Positions 63,866 through 64,000 of a DNA stretch of 64,000 bases are shown here, piece by piece; the first letter of the stretch is position 1; the number at the start of each line of letters is the position of its first letter. The stretch comes from Arthrobacter sp. zg-Y238. GTDB lineage: Bacteria > Actinomycetota > Actinomycetes > Actinomycetales > Micrococcaceae. The stretch is taken from contig NZ_JANFLU010000001.1 in assembly GCF_024385525.1 (NCBI RefSeq), forward strand, positions 1-64,000, in the 5' to 3' direction. Position numbers and translations under genes: made by a program. The notes beneath the pieces are model-generated. The model was given only the letters and a program-made list of their open reading frames with translations. It ran no database searches and had not been told where the DNA came from.

Positions 63866-64000
63866 ATGCTGGTTCTTGTCATCAATTCCGGTTCCTCTTC
63901 GCTGAAGTACCAGGTTCGGGAGACCAACACCCAGGAGCTGCTGGCCAAGGGCATCATTGACCGGATCGGCGACGTGGTTCCGGACCACGCCTCCGCACTG
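63866..64000 (+). CDS. ackA: Acetate kinase, 5' end (partial)
   Basis: The first 45 codons are present and the gene runs off the right edge. [15 protein letters not shown] is the hallmark N-terminus of acetate kinase with the ATP-binding first strand. ATG at 63866 begins directly after the pta stop, with AGGAGG 5 nt upstream inside the pta end. Forms the pta-ackA operon for acetate overflow or uptake. Confidence 0.95.
   Translation, partial: MLVLVINSGSSSLKYQVRETNTQELLAKGIIDRIGDVVPDHASAL

Overview
The window is from a high-GC actinobacterium, most likely Arthrobacter or a close relative in the Micrococcaceae. The 5' end of a 16S rRNA gene reads out of the left edge and has actinobacterial character. 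GTG and TTG starts are frequent, and the gene set (PurSQL, DUF3151 beside class II aldolase, DUF1206, Asp23 cluster, class F sortase) is typical of that group. The region is ordinary chromosome: no phage, insertion sequence, integrase or CRISPR array is visible.

Layout, left to right. 1-706: start of a 16S rRNA gene (minus) with its leader, a NusA-binding site, a terminator-like hairpin and two promoters. 707-7514: nagB, SRP RNA (ffs), dnaX, recR, lysC. 7636-17616: small conserved proteins, the purSQL operon, GNAT, DUF1990, YjbR, DUF1206 and CoA-binding proteins. 17658-25712: an alpha/beta hydrolase, then a putative SAM riboswitch followed by a sulfonate ABC transporter, acetate-CoA ligase, O-acetylhomoserine sulfhydrylase and a CoA-binding protein, which together look like a sulfur and methionine supply unit. 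25746-29589: sigma factor with putative anti-sigma, nitrilase-type hydrolase, and a MarR regulator divergent from an alpha/beta hydrolase. 29641-35181: DUF2804, an uncharacterised AAA+/TPR two-gene unit, purA. 35400-38429: a small repeat array, an excalibur-domain surface protein and a class F sortase. 38431-45909: GyrI-like protein, DUF3151, fba, TrmH-like methyltransferase, HAD phosphatase, Tat-type hydrolase, pyrE, nadE, xth. 45912-49589: a five-gene Asp23/Gls24-type envelope cluster and three tRNAs (Glu, Asp, Phe). 49723-64000: metallopeptidase, CDF transporter, universal stress protein, CopC, purine permease, catalase, methyltransferases, amino acid permease, pta and the start of ackA.

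A recurring regulatory pattern was found by reading upstream of starts. At least 17 genes have a TANNNT hexamer (mostly TAGNNT) ending 6-8 nt before the start codon, often with no ribosome binding site. The ffs RNA 5' end sits 7 nt after the same kind of hexamer. This points to widespread leaderless transcription. The least explained coding units are the AAA+/TPR membrane pair (30647-33762), the Asp23 cluster, and the excalibur/sortase pair, whose sortase seems to lack the usual catalytic Arg.

All calls rest on reading the sequence and on recalled family knowledge. No database search was run.
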